A DNA stretch of 64,000 nt from Robiginitalea biformata HTCC2501. GTDB lineage: Bacteria; Bacteroidota; Bacteroidia; Flavobacteriales; Flavobacteriaceae. Positions 42,006 through 50,392 of this stretch are shown piece after piece (the stretch's first letter is position 1; each line of letters starts with the position of its first letter). The notes under the pieces were generated by a model. It was not told the DNA's origin, searched no databases, and saw only the letters and a program-made list of their open reading frames with translations. Position numbers and translations under genes: made by a program. The DNA lies in contig NC_013222.1 in assembly GCF_000024125.1 (NCBI RefSeq), forward strand, positions 1,404,501-1,468,500, given 5' to 3'.

Positions 42006-43307
42006 TTGACAGAACTTCTGATCTATACCCATAAGATAAGCCCGCGTTTTACGTATACGGCCCGGCAGCTCTTTACCAGGATCCTCGGGATTGAAGTACG
42101 CTTTAGCAGTAAGGTGGAAGATTTTATCGGTCACAAGGGCCCTAAAATCACCTATACGCGCCAGCCGCTGCAAAATGAATTTTTTATCCGCAGCCACGAC
42201 CTGCTCTTTCAGCAGGGGGTGGATACCATCCCCGTCCAGATGGGCCAGTGGGACGGGTTGCCCTGTTTTTTCCGCACCGGGGACCGATCCAACATCCCCT
42301 ATGACATCCTGGCGGCTTCGTTCTACCTGATCAGCCGGTATGAGGAATACCTGCCGCACGTCCGGGATATGCACGGCCGTTTCCCACCCAGGGAGAGCCT
42401 GGCGTTTGAACACGATTTCCTCCACCTGCCCCTGATCGACCTTTGGGCGTACAAACTCCTCGGCCTCCTGAAGGACCGGTTCCCGGAACTCCAGGCAGCT
42501 CCACCGGTCTATACATTCCGGCCCGTCATCGACGTGACCACGTCTCACTGCTACGCGCGACGGGGGTTCTTCAGGAGCCTGGGCGGGTTCCTGCTAGACC
42601 TTTCCCGGCTGAAATTCCGCAGGACCTGGGACCGCGTCCGGGTTTGGTTCGACCCTTCCCGGGACCCGTACGACAACTACGATGCGCTGATAGATATTCA
42701 TAAGAAGTTTCCGGTGGCGGCCAAATTCTTCTTCCAGTTTGCCGAGTATTCCACCTATGATAAGAATGTATCCCCTTACAACAACCGGTTCCGGCACCTG
42801 ATCAAATCGGTGGCGGACTACTCGGTGGTATCCCTGGCAGCCTCCTATACGGCCTCGGGGAACCTGGAGGTGCTCAAGGAGGAAAAAAGGCGGTTGTCCG
42901 ACGTGCTGAACCGCCCGGTGAACTATTCGCGCCTGCGCTACAACCGGGTGGACATCCCCCAGACGTACCGCGACCTGATCGAAGCCGAATTCACCGAAGA
43001 CTACACCATGGGGTACACGCACCGGATCGGGTTCAGGGCCAGCACCTGTACCCCCTTCTATTTCTACGACATCAACCTGGAAACACAGCAGCCCATCAAG
43101 ATCTTCCCCTTTGCCTTTCACGATTATTCCCTATTGGCCTTTGCCAACAGGAAGGCGCTCTGGGAGGCTTTGGACGAGCTTTACGCTACTTTGAAAGAGG
43201 TCAACGGGTATTTTGGCTGTATCTTTTCCAATGAACTCCTGGGCGGATACCAGACCAAGGGCTGGCTGGAACTCTACGAACAGGTAGTTGCCAAGTATCA
43301 CAAGTAA
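42006..43307 (+). CDS. NodB-fold/DUF7033-like protein
   Basis: A 433-residue soluble protein that starts with TTG at 42006, three bases after radC. The N-terminal 150 residues (LLIYTHKISPRFTYTARQLFTRILG) belong to the DUF7033 type that precedes polysaccharide deacetylase domains. The C-terminal half has the signs of a NodB barrel (FRPVIDVTTSHCY, FFFQFAEYSTYDKN, YTHRIGFRASTCTPF) but does not show the full HxxxH plus Asp metal site, so deacetylase activity is doubtful. It may act on a surface polysaccharide. I recognise the architecture by memory only. Confidence 0.65.
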   Translation: MTELLIYTHKISPRFTYTARQLFTRILGIEVRFSSKVEDFIGHKGPKITYTRQPLQNEFFIRSHDLLFQQGVDTIPVQMGQWDGLPCFFRTGDRSNIPYDILAASFYLISRYEEYLPHVRDMHGRFPPRESLAFEHDFLHLPLIDLWAYKLLGLLKDRFPELQAAPPVYTFRPVIDVTTSHCYARRGFFRSLGGFLLDLSRLKFRRTWDRVRVWFDPSRDPYDNYDALIDIHKKFPVAAKFFFQFAEYSTYDKNVSPYNNRFRHLIKSVADYSVVSLAASYTASGNLEVLKEEKRRLSDVLNRPVNYSRLRYNRVDIPQTYRDLIEAEFTEDYTMGYTHRIGFRASTCTPFYFYDINLETQQPIKIFPFAFHDYSLLAFANRKALWEALDELYATLKEVNGYFGCIFSNELLGGYQTKGWLELYEQVVAKYHK

Positions 43308-43343
43308 CCTTCAACAGCCTGATAACCTTTAACAGCCTGATAG
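43308..43343. repeat. 18-bp direct repeat, two copies
   Basis: CCTT(C/T)AACAGCCTGATA(A/G) occurs at 43308-43325 and 43326-43343, in the 53-bp gap between the DUF7033-like gene and yjjG. Confidence 0.8.
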
Positions 43344-43360
43344 AATCCCCAATCCCAACC

Positions 43361-44050
43361 ATGATCGATCACCCCGTCACCGATATCTTTTTTGACCTGG
43401 ACCACACCCTCTGGGACTTTGAGCGGAATTCGGAAGTCACCTACCGCAATATTTTCCGGGAAGCCGGCCTGCCGGTGGATGTTTCCCGGTTCCTGCAGGT
43501 TTATATTCCGCTGAACCTGCAACTCTGGAAGGAATATCGGGAAGGCAGGATTCAGGCGGAAGAATTGCGGTACCGGCGCCTCCGCATCGTTTTCGACCGG
43601 CTGGATCTCCGCCTGGACGACCGGCAGATTAACCAGTTGGCCCAGGCGTACATCGACCAGCTGAGTTTACAGACGCACCTGGTCCCGGGTGCTGCGGACA
43701 TCCTGGGCTACCTGTCCGGAAAATACCGGTTGCATATCATCACGAACGGTTTCGGGGAGGTGCAGTATCGCAAGTTGCGCAATAGCCGGATTGACAGTTA
43801 TTTCTCCGAAATTGTCCATTCGGAACAGGCCGGGGTCAAAAAGCCCGATCCCCGGATCTTCCAACTTGCCACGGAATTGGCGGGCGTCCCAGCCAGTCGG
43901 TCGGTGATGGTAGGGGATAGCCTGGAGGCGGATGTCCTGGGTGCCCGCTCTGCAGGTCTGCAGACGGTTCATTTCCATGTCCACCCGGAGCCGGCGGATA
44001 CCGCAGGCCCGGTGATTTACGGCCTGGAGGAACTAAAATCCCTCCTGTAA
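43361..44050 (+). CDS. yjjG: YjjG-family nucleotidase (HAD superfamily)
   Basis: A 229-residue HAD phosphatase with DLDHTLWDFE (nucleophile Asp, motif I), IITNGF (motif II), GVKKPDPRIF with the motif III Lys, and MVGDSLEADVLGA (motif IV). The WDFERNS cap-side segment and length fit noncanonical pyrimidine nucleotidases of the YjjG/YfnB group, which dephosphorylate dUMP, dTMP and damaged analogues. It is a housecleaning enzyme. Confidence 0.85.
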   Translation: MIDHPVTDIFFDLDHTLWDFERNSEVTYRNIFREAGLPVDVSRFLQVYIPLNLQLWKEYREGRIQAEELRYRRLRIVFDRLDLRLDDRQINQLAQAYIDQLSLQTHLVPGAADILGYLSGKYRLHIITNGFGEVQYRKLRNSRIDSYFSEIVHSEQAGVKKPDPRIFQLATELAGVPASRSVMVGDSLEADVLGARSAGLQTVHFHVHPEPADTAGPVIYGLEELKSLL

Positions 44051-44112
44051 CCGCCAGGTCCCCCAAAGGGGGGCGTGTGGGTAAGGACCCGGTGCCCGGA
44101 CCCCCTGCTACC

Positions 44113-44143
44113 TTTCCAGTTCGGATTAAAAATCCTATCTTGG
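44113..44143 (+). promoter_or_regulatory. Candidate promoter of the secreted protein gene at 44166
   Basis: TTTC (44113-44116), 19 bases, TATCTTGG (44136-44143). One base off at each element, with ideal spacing. Confidence 0.4.
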
Positions 44144-44165
44144 AGTTCTAAGAGATTTATCTACT

Positions 44166-45113
44166 ATGTTACTGAGGATTAGTGTGTTGCTGTTTTTTAG
44201 CTGCTGTGTTTTTAGCGGCCGTGCCCAGTTGAACCCCTACAAATACATCGTGGTGCCCACGCACTTTGAAGCGTTTAAAAAGGTGAACCAGCACCAGACC
44301 AGCACGATTGTTAAGTATTACCTGACAGAAAACGGTTTCCCGGCCGTATACGATACGCAACAGCCGACGGAGCTCCGGATAGACCCCTGCCAGGCTGCCT
44401 ATGTGAAGCTTCGGGACGATTCGGGTATGTTTATGACCCGCGTCGCATTGCAGTTTGTGGACTGCCAGGGCGAGGTGGTTTTTGAAACCATGGAGGGAAC
44501 CAGCAAGGAGAAGGATTATGCGGACGCCTACAAAGGGGCAATAGCCGAAGCCTTTCAGTCCCTGGCGGGGATGGGCTACTCCTATACCCCGGGGGCAGGG
44601 ACCGCTGTATCGGACGCGGTTTCCGGTAGTGCAGAAGCGGCCCCTGTAAGCGAACCTCCTGCCGGGCAGGTGAGGGAGGAGGAATCCGCCACAGCAATGG
44701 AATCCGCCAGGGCCCTTGAAGCCGCCCGGGAGGCGATCCCCCAGCGCCCGGAGAGCCCGGTTTCCGGCAATGTGCCCGCCGCTTCCCGGCCGGATACAGC
44801 GGACCCCGGTGGCAGCGGGGCTGATACCGAACCCCGTGTATCGGGTGCCAGCTCCCATGCTACGGATTCCGGCTCCCCTGCCCCGGATTCCGGCGAATTG
44901 TTATATGCCCAGGAAATCGAAAATGGCTTCCAGTTGGTAGACAGTACCCCTAAGATTCGAATGAAACTGATGAAAACCTCCCAGGCCGACCGGTACATCG
45001 TTGTGGTGGACGGCGAAACCCGGGGGATGTTGTACCAACAGGACGATTTCTGGATCCACGAGTTTTACGACGCGGGCAAACTGCGGACGGAGCGGATTCG
45101 GATTAAATTTTAA
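44166..45113 (+). CDS. Secreted two-domain protein of unknown function
   Basis: A 315-residue exported protein with a signal peptide ending FSGRAQ (residue 21). Residues about 22-140 form a conserved-looking domain (YKYIVVPTHFEAFKKVNQHQTSTIVKYYLTENGF, then a central Cys and GEVVFETMEGTSKEKDYADAYKGAIAEAFQSL). An Ala/Pro/Ser/Glu-rich linker of about 100 residues follows. A C-terminal beta-rich module (NGFQLVDSTPKIRMKLMKTS, VVDGETRGMLY, FWIHEFYD) closes the chain. I do not know the family name. It has its own probable promoter and is convergent with rarA. Confidence 0.65.
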   Translation: MLLRISVLLFFSCCVFSGRAQLNPYKYIVVPTHFEAFKKVNQHQTSTIVKYYLTENGFPAVYDTQQPTELRIDPCQAAYVKLRDDSGMFMTRVALQFVDCQGEVVFETMEGTSKEKDYADAYKGAIAEAFQSLAGMGYSYTPGAGTAVSDAVSGSAEAAPVSEPPAGQVREEESATAMESARALEAAREAIPQRPESPVSGNVPAASRPDTADPGGSGADTEPRVSGASSHATDSGSPAPDSGELLYAQEIENGFQLVDSTPKIRMKLMKTSQADRYIVVVDGETRGMLYQQDDFWIHEFYDAGKLRTERIRIKF

Positions 45114-45187
45114 TGCAGGTCCGCAGACAGATGCAGGTGCCGTAAAATTCCAGGCGGGGACAATTGGGCGAAATCCCCCGGGGGGTA

Positions 45188-46471
45188 TCACCCTTCAAAA
45201 TCGTATTTATCCTTCCAGCGGGATTTTAAAAATTCCACCAGGGCAGCTTCCCGTGCATTCTTACCCGGAGTATAGAATCCCGTGCCTGACAGGGCCTCCG
45301 GGAGGAATTCCATATCGGCAAAATTCCCGGGTTGGTCGTGGGCGTACTGGTAGTTGGTCCCGTAGCCGAGTTCTTTCATCAGCTTGGTGGGGGCGTTTCG
45401 CAGCGGCAGGGGCACCGGCAGGTCCCCGCTTTTTTCAACCGCGCCCATGGCCTTGTTGATGGCGGCATACGTGCTGTTGCTCTTGGGGGAGGTGGCCAGG
45501 TAAACGGCACACTGGCTCAGGATAATCCGGGCTTCCGGATACCCGATTGCCTGCACCGCCTGGAAGGTGGTATTGGCCATGACCAGTGCTGTGGGATTGG
45601 CCAGGCCGATGTCCTCGGAAGCGGCAATGACCATGCGCCTGGCAATGAACTTTACGTCCTCGCCACCGGCAACCATACGGGCCAGCCAATACACAGCTGC
45701 ATTCGGGTCGCTGCCCCGGATGGACTTGATAAATGCCGAGATGATATCGTAGTGCTGCTCGCCTGTTTTATCGTATCGCGCGGGCTGGTTCTGCACCAGG
45801 TCGGTCACCATTTTGTCTGTAATGCGCACCGGGTCTTCCGGGGAAGCCGAAACGACGAGTTCAAAAATATTCAGGAGCTTACGGCCATCTCCCCCGGAAA
45901 GCCTGAGGAGCGCATCGGTTTCCTCCAATTTAATTTCCCGGGACTGTAGCTGGCTATCACTTGCCATGGCCCGCTCCAGGAGTTTTAAAAGGTCCTCCTT
46001 CCCAAACGATTCCAGCGTATATACCTGGCAGCGGGAGAGCAGTGCGGGGATTACCTCGAAGCTCGGGTTTTCCGTGGTAGCGCCGATTAACGTGACCCAG
46101 CCTTTTTCCACAGCGGCCAGGAGGGAATCCTGCTGGGATTTGCTGAAGCGATGAATTTCATCAATAAAGAGGATCGGGTTGCGCGTGGTAAACAAGCCAC
46201 CCCCCTGGCGGGCTTTTTCGATGACTTCCCGGACATCCTTTACCCCGCTGTTGATAGCGGACAGGGTGAAGAAGGGCCGGCCGCTTTCCTCGGCAATGAT
46301 ATGGGCCAGCGTGGTTTTGCCCGTACCGGGCGGGCCCCAGAAGATCATCGAGGGCACCGTACCGTTTGCGATTTGCCGGGTGAGGGCGCCCTGGGGCCCC
46401 ACCAGGTGGGTTTGGCTCAGGTATTCGGAGAGTTTTCGCGGCCGGACGCGTTCGGCAAGGGGTTCGTTCAT
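45188..46471 (-). CDS. rarA: Replication-associated recombination protein A, RarA/MgsA AAA ATPase
   Basis: A 427-residue AAA+ ATPase that acts at stalled replication forks. N-terminal RPRKLSEYLSQTHLVG, Walker A GPPGTGKTT (about 46-54), Walker B ILFIDEIHRFSKSQQD, sensor GATTENPSF and the C-terminal tetramerisation domain (KSIRGSDPNAAVYWLARM, ASEDIGLANP, LPVPLPLRNAPTKLMKELGYG) are all clear. The start ATG at 46471 is directly preceded by a perfect -7 element on the minus strand. Confidence 0.95.
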   Translation of the reverse strand: MNEPLAERVRPRKLSEYLSQTHLVGPQGALTRQIANGTVPSMIFWGPPGTGKTTLAHIIAEESGRPFFTLSAINSGVKDVREVIEKARQGGGLFTTRNPILFIDEIHRFSKSQQDSLLAAVEKGWVTLIGATTENPSFEVIPALLSRCQVYTLESFGKEDLLKLLERAMASDSQLQSREIKLEETDALLRLSGGDGRKLLNIFELVVSASPEDPVRITDKMVTDLVQNQPARYDKTGEQHYDIISAFIKSIRGSDPNAAVYWLARMVAGGEDVKFIARRMVIAASEDIGLANPTALVMANTTFQAVQAIGYPEARIILSQCAVYLATSPKSNSTYAAINKAMGAVEKSGDLPVPLPLRNAPTKLMKELGYGTNYQYAHDQPGNFADMEFLPEALSGTGFYTPGKNAREAALVEFLKSRWKDKYDFEG

Positions 46472-46475
46472 AATT

Positions 46476-46483
46476 CAAAAATA
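46476..46483 (-). promoter_or_regulatory. -7 element abutting rarA
   Basis: TATTTTTG on the minus strand, separated from the rarA ATG by four bases, so the transcript would begin at or inside the start codon. Confidence 0.4.
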
Positions 46484-46563
46484 CTATAATTAACAGGAAA
46501 GCCTCGTGGGATGATCCTGCTGTTTTCCTGCCGGGGCCGGGGATTTTAGTAACTTGGCAGCCT

Positions 46564-47538
46564 ATGTCCGACGAGCAACATTTCCGGTACTCCACCTGGG
46601 TCCTGGCCGTGCCCATGGTCCTGGTTCTGGCTATCTGGAGCGTATACCTGCTGGAACTGCGCCTGGGGCTAAACCTGAACACCTGGGGAATATACCCGAG
46701 GACCCTGACGGGTTTGCGGGGCGTCCTGGCAAGCCCCTGGATCCACGGATCCCTGGACCACCTGTACAACAACACGCTCCCCCTGGGCATCCTGACAGCG
46801 ACCCTGTTTTATTTTTACCGTCCCATCGCCTGGCGGACGCTCATCCTCGGCGCGTTACTGACCGGGTTGCTCACCTGGTGCATCGGCAGGCCGTCCTATC
46901 ACATCGGGGCCAGTGGCATTATCTACTTGTTGGCGAGCTTTATTTTCTTCAAGGGGGTTTTTACCCGGCATTACCGGTTGGTGGCCCTGTCGCTTGGGGT
47001 CGTTTTCCTGTATGGCAGCTTGTTGTGGTACGTCTTCCCTATCAAGGAGGGGATATCCTGGGAAGGGCACTTAAGCGGGGCCCTGGTGGGGTTCCTTCTG
47101 GCTGCATTCTTCCGGGTCCGGGTGCCTGTGCCGCCCAAATACGATTGGGAACGGGAGGACTACCGGGAGGAGGACGACCCGTTTATGCGGCAATTCGACC
47201 AGGAGGGAAATTTTATTGGATCCCCGGAGAGCCCCGACCCGGGCTCCCCAAGTTCAGACATCGCCGGCCCGGATGCCTCAGGCCCGTACGCCTCAGGCCC
47301 GGATGCCTCAGGTCCGTACGCCTCAGGCCCGGATACTTCAGGCCCGGATACTTCAGGCCCGGATACCCCCAATGTCCCCGCACCCCCTGCAAATCCCGGA
47401 AGCCGTCGATCCCCGGGACGGGCAACCGTCACCTACCGATACCACTATAAACCGGATGGCCCGGATAAACGGGATGGCCAGGATAAACCGGATGGACAGG
47501 ATAGACCGGATGGTGCGGAAAATCCGAAAAGCAAATAA
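46564..47538 (+). CDS. Rhomboid-family intramembrane serine protease with repeat tail
   Basis: A 324-residue protein with about six membrane segments. Ser117 lies in IGASGIIY and His169 in EGHLSGALVG, forming the catalytic dyad, and HLYNN (66-70) supplies the oxyanion side. The membrane domain ends near residue 185 and is followed by a charged linker (YDWEREDYREEDDPF). Two low-complexity arrays then fill the cytosolic or periplasmic tail: six five-residue units of A/TSGPD or ASGPY, then four six-residue units rich in Asp, Gly and Lys. The tail ends in PKSK. Substrates are unknown. Confidence 0.88.
   Translation: MSDEQHFRYSTWVLAVPMVLVLAIWSVYLLELRLGLNLNTWGIYPRTLTGLRGVLASPWIHGSLDHLYNNTLPLGILTATLFYFYRPIAWRTLILGALLTGLLTWCIGRPSYHIGASGIIYLLASFIFFKGVFTRHYRLVALSLGVVFLYGSLLWYVFPIKEGISWEGHLSGALVGFLLAAFFRVRVPVPPKYDWEREDYREEDDPFMRQFDQEGNFIGSPESPDPGSPSSDIAGPDASGPYASGPDASGPYASGPDTSGPDTSGPDTPNVPAPPANPGSRRSPGRATVTYRYHYKPDGPDKRDGQDKPDGQDRPDGAENPKSK
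47275..47364 (+). repeat. 15-bp tandem repeat array in the rhomboid tail
   Basis: Six 15-bp units (47275, 47290, 47305, 47320, 47335, 47350), consensus (G/A)C(C/T)TCAGGCCCGGAT with alternate units ending GTAC-like. Translates as (A/T)SGP(D/Y). Confidence 0.9.
47455..47526 (+). repeat. 18-bp tandem repeat array at the rhomboid C-terminus
   Basis: Four 18-bp units at 47455, 47473, 47491 and 47509, encoding DGPDKR, DGQDKP, DGQDRP and the decayed DGAENP. Confidence 0.88.
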
Positions 47539-47645
47539 AATCCGGAAATCAAAGAAATGCCGTAAAGTCGGGATGAATCATTGGTGCCGGCTCCCGGTGC
47601 CCGGCTTGCCGGTTTCGCAAAAAAACCTGGCTAAATGCTGATTGC

Positions 47646-48380
47646 CTAAGCGCGTTGTCGCTGGGCTTCGAAGAGGAAAACCCCGCAGGCCACCGAGACG
47701 TTCAGGGACTCAATGCTTCCCTGCATGGGCAATTGGGCCTGGATGTCGCAGAGCTTCAGGAGCGAAGGGTGGATGCCCCGGTCCTCAGATCCCATGATCA
47801 AGGCCAGGGGCCCGGTAAGGTCCGCCTCGTAGAGTGTGCTTTCTGCTTTTTCGGTGGCAGCCACCAGGCGCACCCCGGAGGCCTGGAGGTAGTATACAAC
47901 GTCTTTCAGGTGCGGGCTTCTCGCTATGGGCAGGTTAAACGCAGCCCCAGCGGAAGTTTTGATCGTATCGGCGGAAACGGGAGCACTGCCGCTGGCGGGG
48001 AGGAAAAGCCCGCTGACGCCGGCACATTCAGCCGTACGGATGATTGCGCCGAGGTTACGCACATCGGATACACCGTCCAACAGGAGGAAGAGAGGAGCCT
48101 TGTCCCGGGCCAGTGTTTCATCGATCAGGGCCGTATGTTCCCGGTACGTGATCGGGGAGAGCACGGCCACCACCCCCTGGTGGTTGCGCGATTCAAAGCG
48201 CCGGAACCGCTCTGGCGGAACCACCGTAAGGCTCATATTATGCTTTTTGGCCGCTTCCTGCAACTGCCGGAACAGGTTGCCCGTAAGATCTTTGCGCACC
48301 AGGATTTTTTCCGGGGTCTTCCCTGCTTCAAGCGCTTCCAGGACCGCGCGTATGCCAAAGATGTGGAGTTCCTCTTTCAT
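47646..48380 (-). CDS. rlmB: 23S rRNA (guanosine-2'-O-)-methyltransferase RlmB
   Basis: A 244-residue SpoU-family (SPOUT) enzyme that methylates the ribose of G2251 in 23S rRNA. An L30e-like substrate-binding N-terminus (HIFGIRAVLEAL) precedes the knot domain with motif 1 VRNLGAIIRTAE, motif 2 LIMGSEDRGI and motif 3 ESLNVSVACGVFLFE. The start at 48380 gives MKEELHIFGI. It lies downstream of a terminator. Confidence 0.93.
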   Translation of the reverse strand: MKEELHIFGIRAVLEALEAGKTPEKILVRKDLTGNLFRQLQEAAKKHNMSLTVVPPERFRRFESRNHQGVVAVLSPITYREHTALIDETLARDKAPLFLLLDGVSDVRNLGAIIRTAECAGVSGLFLPASGSAPVSADTIKTSAGAAFNLPIARSPHLKDVVYYLQASGVRLVAATEKAESTLYEADLTGPLALIMGSEDRGIHPSLLKLCDIQAQLPMQGSIESLNVSVACGVFLFEAQRQRA

Positions 48381-48391
48381 GGATTGAAGGT

Positions 48392-48426
48392 AAAAAAAAA
48401 CCACCTGCCCGGGCAGATGGTTTTTG
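48392..48426 (-). terminator. Terminator between the secreted protein gene and rlmB
   Basis: A 10-bp inverted repeat CCACCTGCCC/GGGCAGATGG (48401-48420, one wobble pair). On the minus strand it ends in nine T (48392-48400). Confidence 0.8.
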
Positions 48427-48443
48427 GGAATATTTAATTGGGA

Positions 48444-49178
48444 TCAGGCCTGCTGGTCCAGGAACTTGAAAACCCGTACAAGGTCTTCCTCCCGATTCAG
48501 GTTGATGTCCTCCTCCTTGATAAATTCCTTGAGTTTTTCCTGAATCTCCTTATCGGAGAAGGAGCGTAGGAATTTGCCCTTGCGCGTCGGCACATAATGG
48601 GCAACCTTGCTGTCGTCTGTGAAGTAGTAGTACTCCACAAACTTCGAAAACTTGTTCGGGGTGGGGCGGAGCAGCGGGTTGGCCGGTTTGGTCCCCTCGG
48701 TGAACTTAACGTTCTTTTTGAAAAGCAGGTGGTATTTTTCCCCATCCTTCAGTTCGTAGAGATACCCGTTCCGCATTTGTTCATCCTTATTCTCATAGGT
48801 CATCAGGGAGAGCTCATTGCCGCTTACCAAATCCACCAGCCGAAGCTCCCGCATAGTTGCTAGAGAAGTAACCTCTTCCCCGGGAACCTGGGAGTCCTTA
48901 ATCTCGATTTCGTCATTGAAAGCATTGTGGCGGTAGAAAAACTTTCCTACCAGTTCGTCCCCGTAATACACCTCGCAGGGTTTGAAACTCTCTTCGATAT
49001 ACGGGGTGCCCACGGTTTCCGTAATGGAAGACTGCGCATCTTTCTTCTTGCGCATTTCAGAGAAGAAATTCCCGGTTGCGGCACTCATGCCATTGTTGCG
49101 CAATTGCCGGTTGGCCTGGGCGGAAAGGGTGCCGGACGCGGCCACGGACAAAAGGACTATCATTATATTTTTAAACAT
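48444..49178 (-). CDS. Secreted protein of unknown function
   Basis: A 244-residue exported protein with a signal peptide ending GTLSAQA (about residue 20). The mature part has NNGMSAATGNFFSEMRKKKDAQ, a conserved-looking GTPYIEESFKPCEVYYGDELVGKFFYRHNAF, and a C-terminal helix-rich segment (KEIQEKLKEFIKEEDINLNREEDL). There is no repeat or catalytic motif, and I do not recognise the family. It is translated from ATG 49178 and followed by a strong terminator. Confidence 0.7.
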   Translation of the reverse strand: MFKNIMIVLLSVAASGTLSAQANRQLRNNGMSAATGNFFSEMRKKKDAQSSITETVGTPYIEESFKPCEVYYGDELVGKFFYRHNAFNDEIEIKDSQVPGEEVTSLATMRELRLVDLVSGNELSLMTYENKDEQMRNGYLYELKDGEKYHLLFKKNVKFTEGTKPANPLLRPTPNKFSKFVEYYYFTDDSKVAHYVPTRKGKFLRSFSDKEIQEKLKEFIKEEDINLNREEDLVRVFKFLDQQA

Positions 49179-49201
49179 CTCAAAAATTTTGCGAAATATA
49201 A

Positions 49202-49209
49202 CAAAATTA
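49202..49209 (-). promoter_or_regulatory. -7 element before the secreted protein gene
   Basis: TAATTTTG on the minus strand, 23 bases upstream of the start codon, in an AT-rich stretch. Confidence 0.4.
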
Positions 49210-49323
49210 AAGGGCTTCCTGAGTTTCATTCGACATATTAACAAAACCTTTAGACACCCGGTAATTCAAAGCGATACTCATATGATTTTATGAAATTTGA
49301 ACGCCTGTTTTTTGAGGAAATAC

Positions 49324-49354
49324 AAAAAAAAAGACCGCCCCGAGAGGCGGTCTT
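49324..49354 (-). terminator. Terminator of the SusC-SusD operon
   Basis: 9-bp stem AAGACCGCC/GGCGGTCTT (49331-49354) with loop CCGAGA, followed on the minus strand by a run of about ten T. Confidence 0.88.
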
Positions 49355-49385
49355 GATTTAAAGAAATTATTAGCTATGCAAGTGG

Positions 49386-50375
49386 TTACAACTTGGTAAG
49401 CTGTACACGGGTTGTATAGCTTCCTGTATCGCAACCTCCATCAGGTTGAAAATCTTCGATAAACAGGATGATTTCATCGCTGGTGAAATCCACATTATCA
49501 AATAAGATGGTATTGGCGGGGTCTTCTTGGTAGCCAATGTTGCCACCGCCACAAGAAAGGCCGACAGAACCGTTCAAAGCAACCCGGTCACAAATAAAGT
49601 TCAGGGTCATCGTGCTGGCTATCGCAAAACTCGCAGGGTAATAATTGAATACGAGTTCACGACTTGTACCGCTTCCGGTGATCTCAACGGTTTGTGTGCC
49701 GAATACATCTCCAAAGGAACCAAAGAATGGGTTGCCACCCGTCTCAAGTTCTGTCATGAGATAGGTTCCCGTAAAGAAGTCAGGTTGCTCGAAATTACAA
49801 ACCAGAGAGGAGATTAATTGGTATTGGGATGAGTAATATCCCCCAACAGCTGCAACGTCCCCGCTCACATCATCCGGGCCGATTACATCTCCATCCGTGG
49901 TGGTCAATTCCCAGGTTACCAGGAAATTGTCGCCACCTGAAAGATCGGCGAATTCTACGCCTACGGCATCCATGGCTTCCTGCAGGGAATAGCTGAATGA
50001 AGCCTTCATGTTGCCATAATCCCCTTCCGTATCAAAGTCTGCCGGCCCCAGGGAGCCAAAAGCAGCGGGCCCCGCAGAGCGGTCCACCCCGTCTTCGTCA
50101 TTATTATCGATAAAAGATACCTGGAAATCCACGCTTTGCAGTTTATCCAGGGACGGGTCGTTGGGAACGAGTTGGTATTCCAGTTCCCAGGTGTGCATCG
50201 AACTGGTATTGAATATATCCAGATTCGAACCCGACTGGTTTAGGATCCGGAGGAATGGAGTTTCGGTATCCACTCCGTCGAAAACTTGATCGATCACCTT
50301 ATCATCGCTCTCGCAACTAAAGAAAGCGAGAGTCAACGCCAAGGCTAAGTATTTGATATTTAAAATCTTTTTCAT
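49386..50375 (-). CDS. Lipoprotein of the SusCD operon
   Basis: A 329-residue lipoprotein (AFFSC, Cys21). Cys is followed by Glu-Ser-Asp-Asp-Lys, an acidic stretch matching flavobacterial surface-lipoprotein export signals. The chain is beta-rich, with an early LRILNQSGSNLDIFNTSSMHTWELEYQLV segment like a Bacteroidota Ig-like domain, and a C-terminal Cys-containing domain ending GSYTTRVQLTKL. It is the third gene of the operon, 17 bp after susD, in the position of a SusE-like surface glycan- or peptide-binding partner. The ligand is unknown. Confidence 0.75.
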   Translation of the reverse strand: MKKILNIKYLALALTLAFFSCESDDKVIDQVFDGVDTETPFLRILNQSGSNLDIFNTSSMHTWELEYQLVPNDPSLDKLQSVDFQVSFIDNNDEDGVDRSAGPAAFGSLGPADFDTEGDYGNMKASFSYSLQEAMDAVGVEFADLSGGDNFLVTWELTTTDGDVIGPDDVSGDVAAVGGYYSSQYQLISSLVCNFEQPDFFTGTYLMTELETGGNPFFGSFGDVFGTQTVEITGSGTSRELVFNYYPASFAIASTMTLNFICDRVALNGSVGLSCGGGNIGYQEDPANTILFDNVDFTSDEIILFIEDFQPDGGCDTGSYTTRVQLTKL

Positions 50376-50392
50376 CTTACTTCGGAGTTTTA

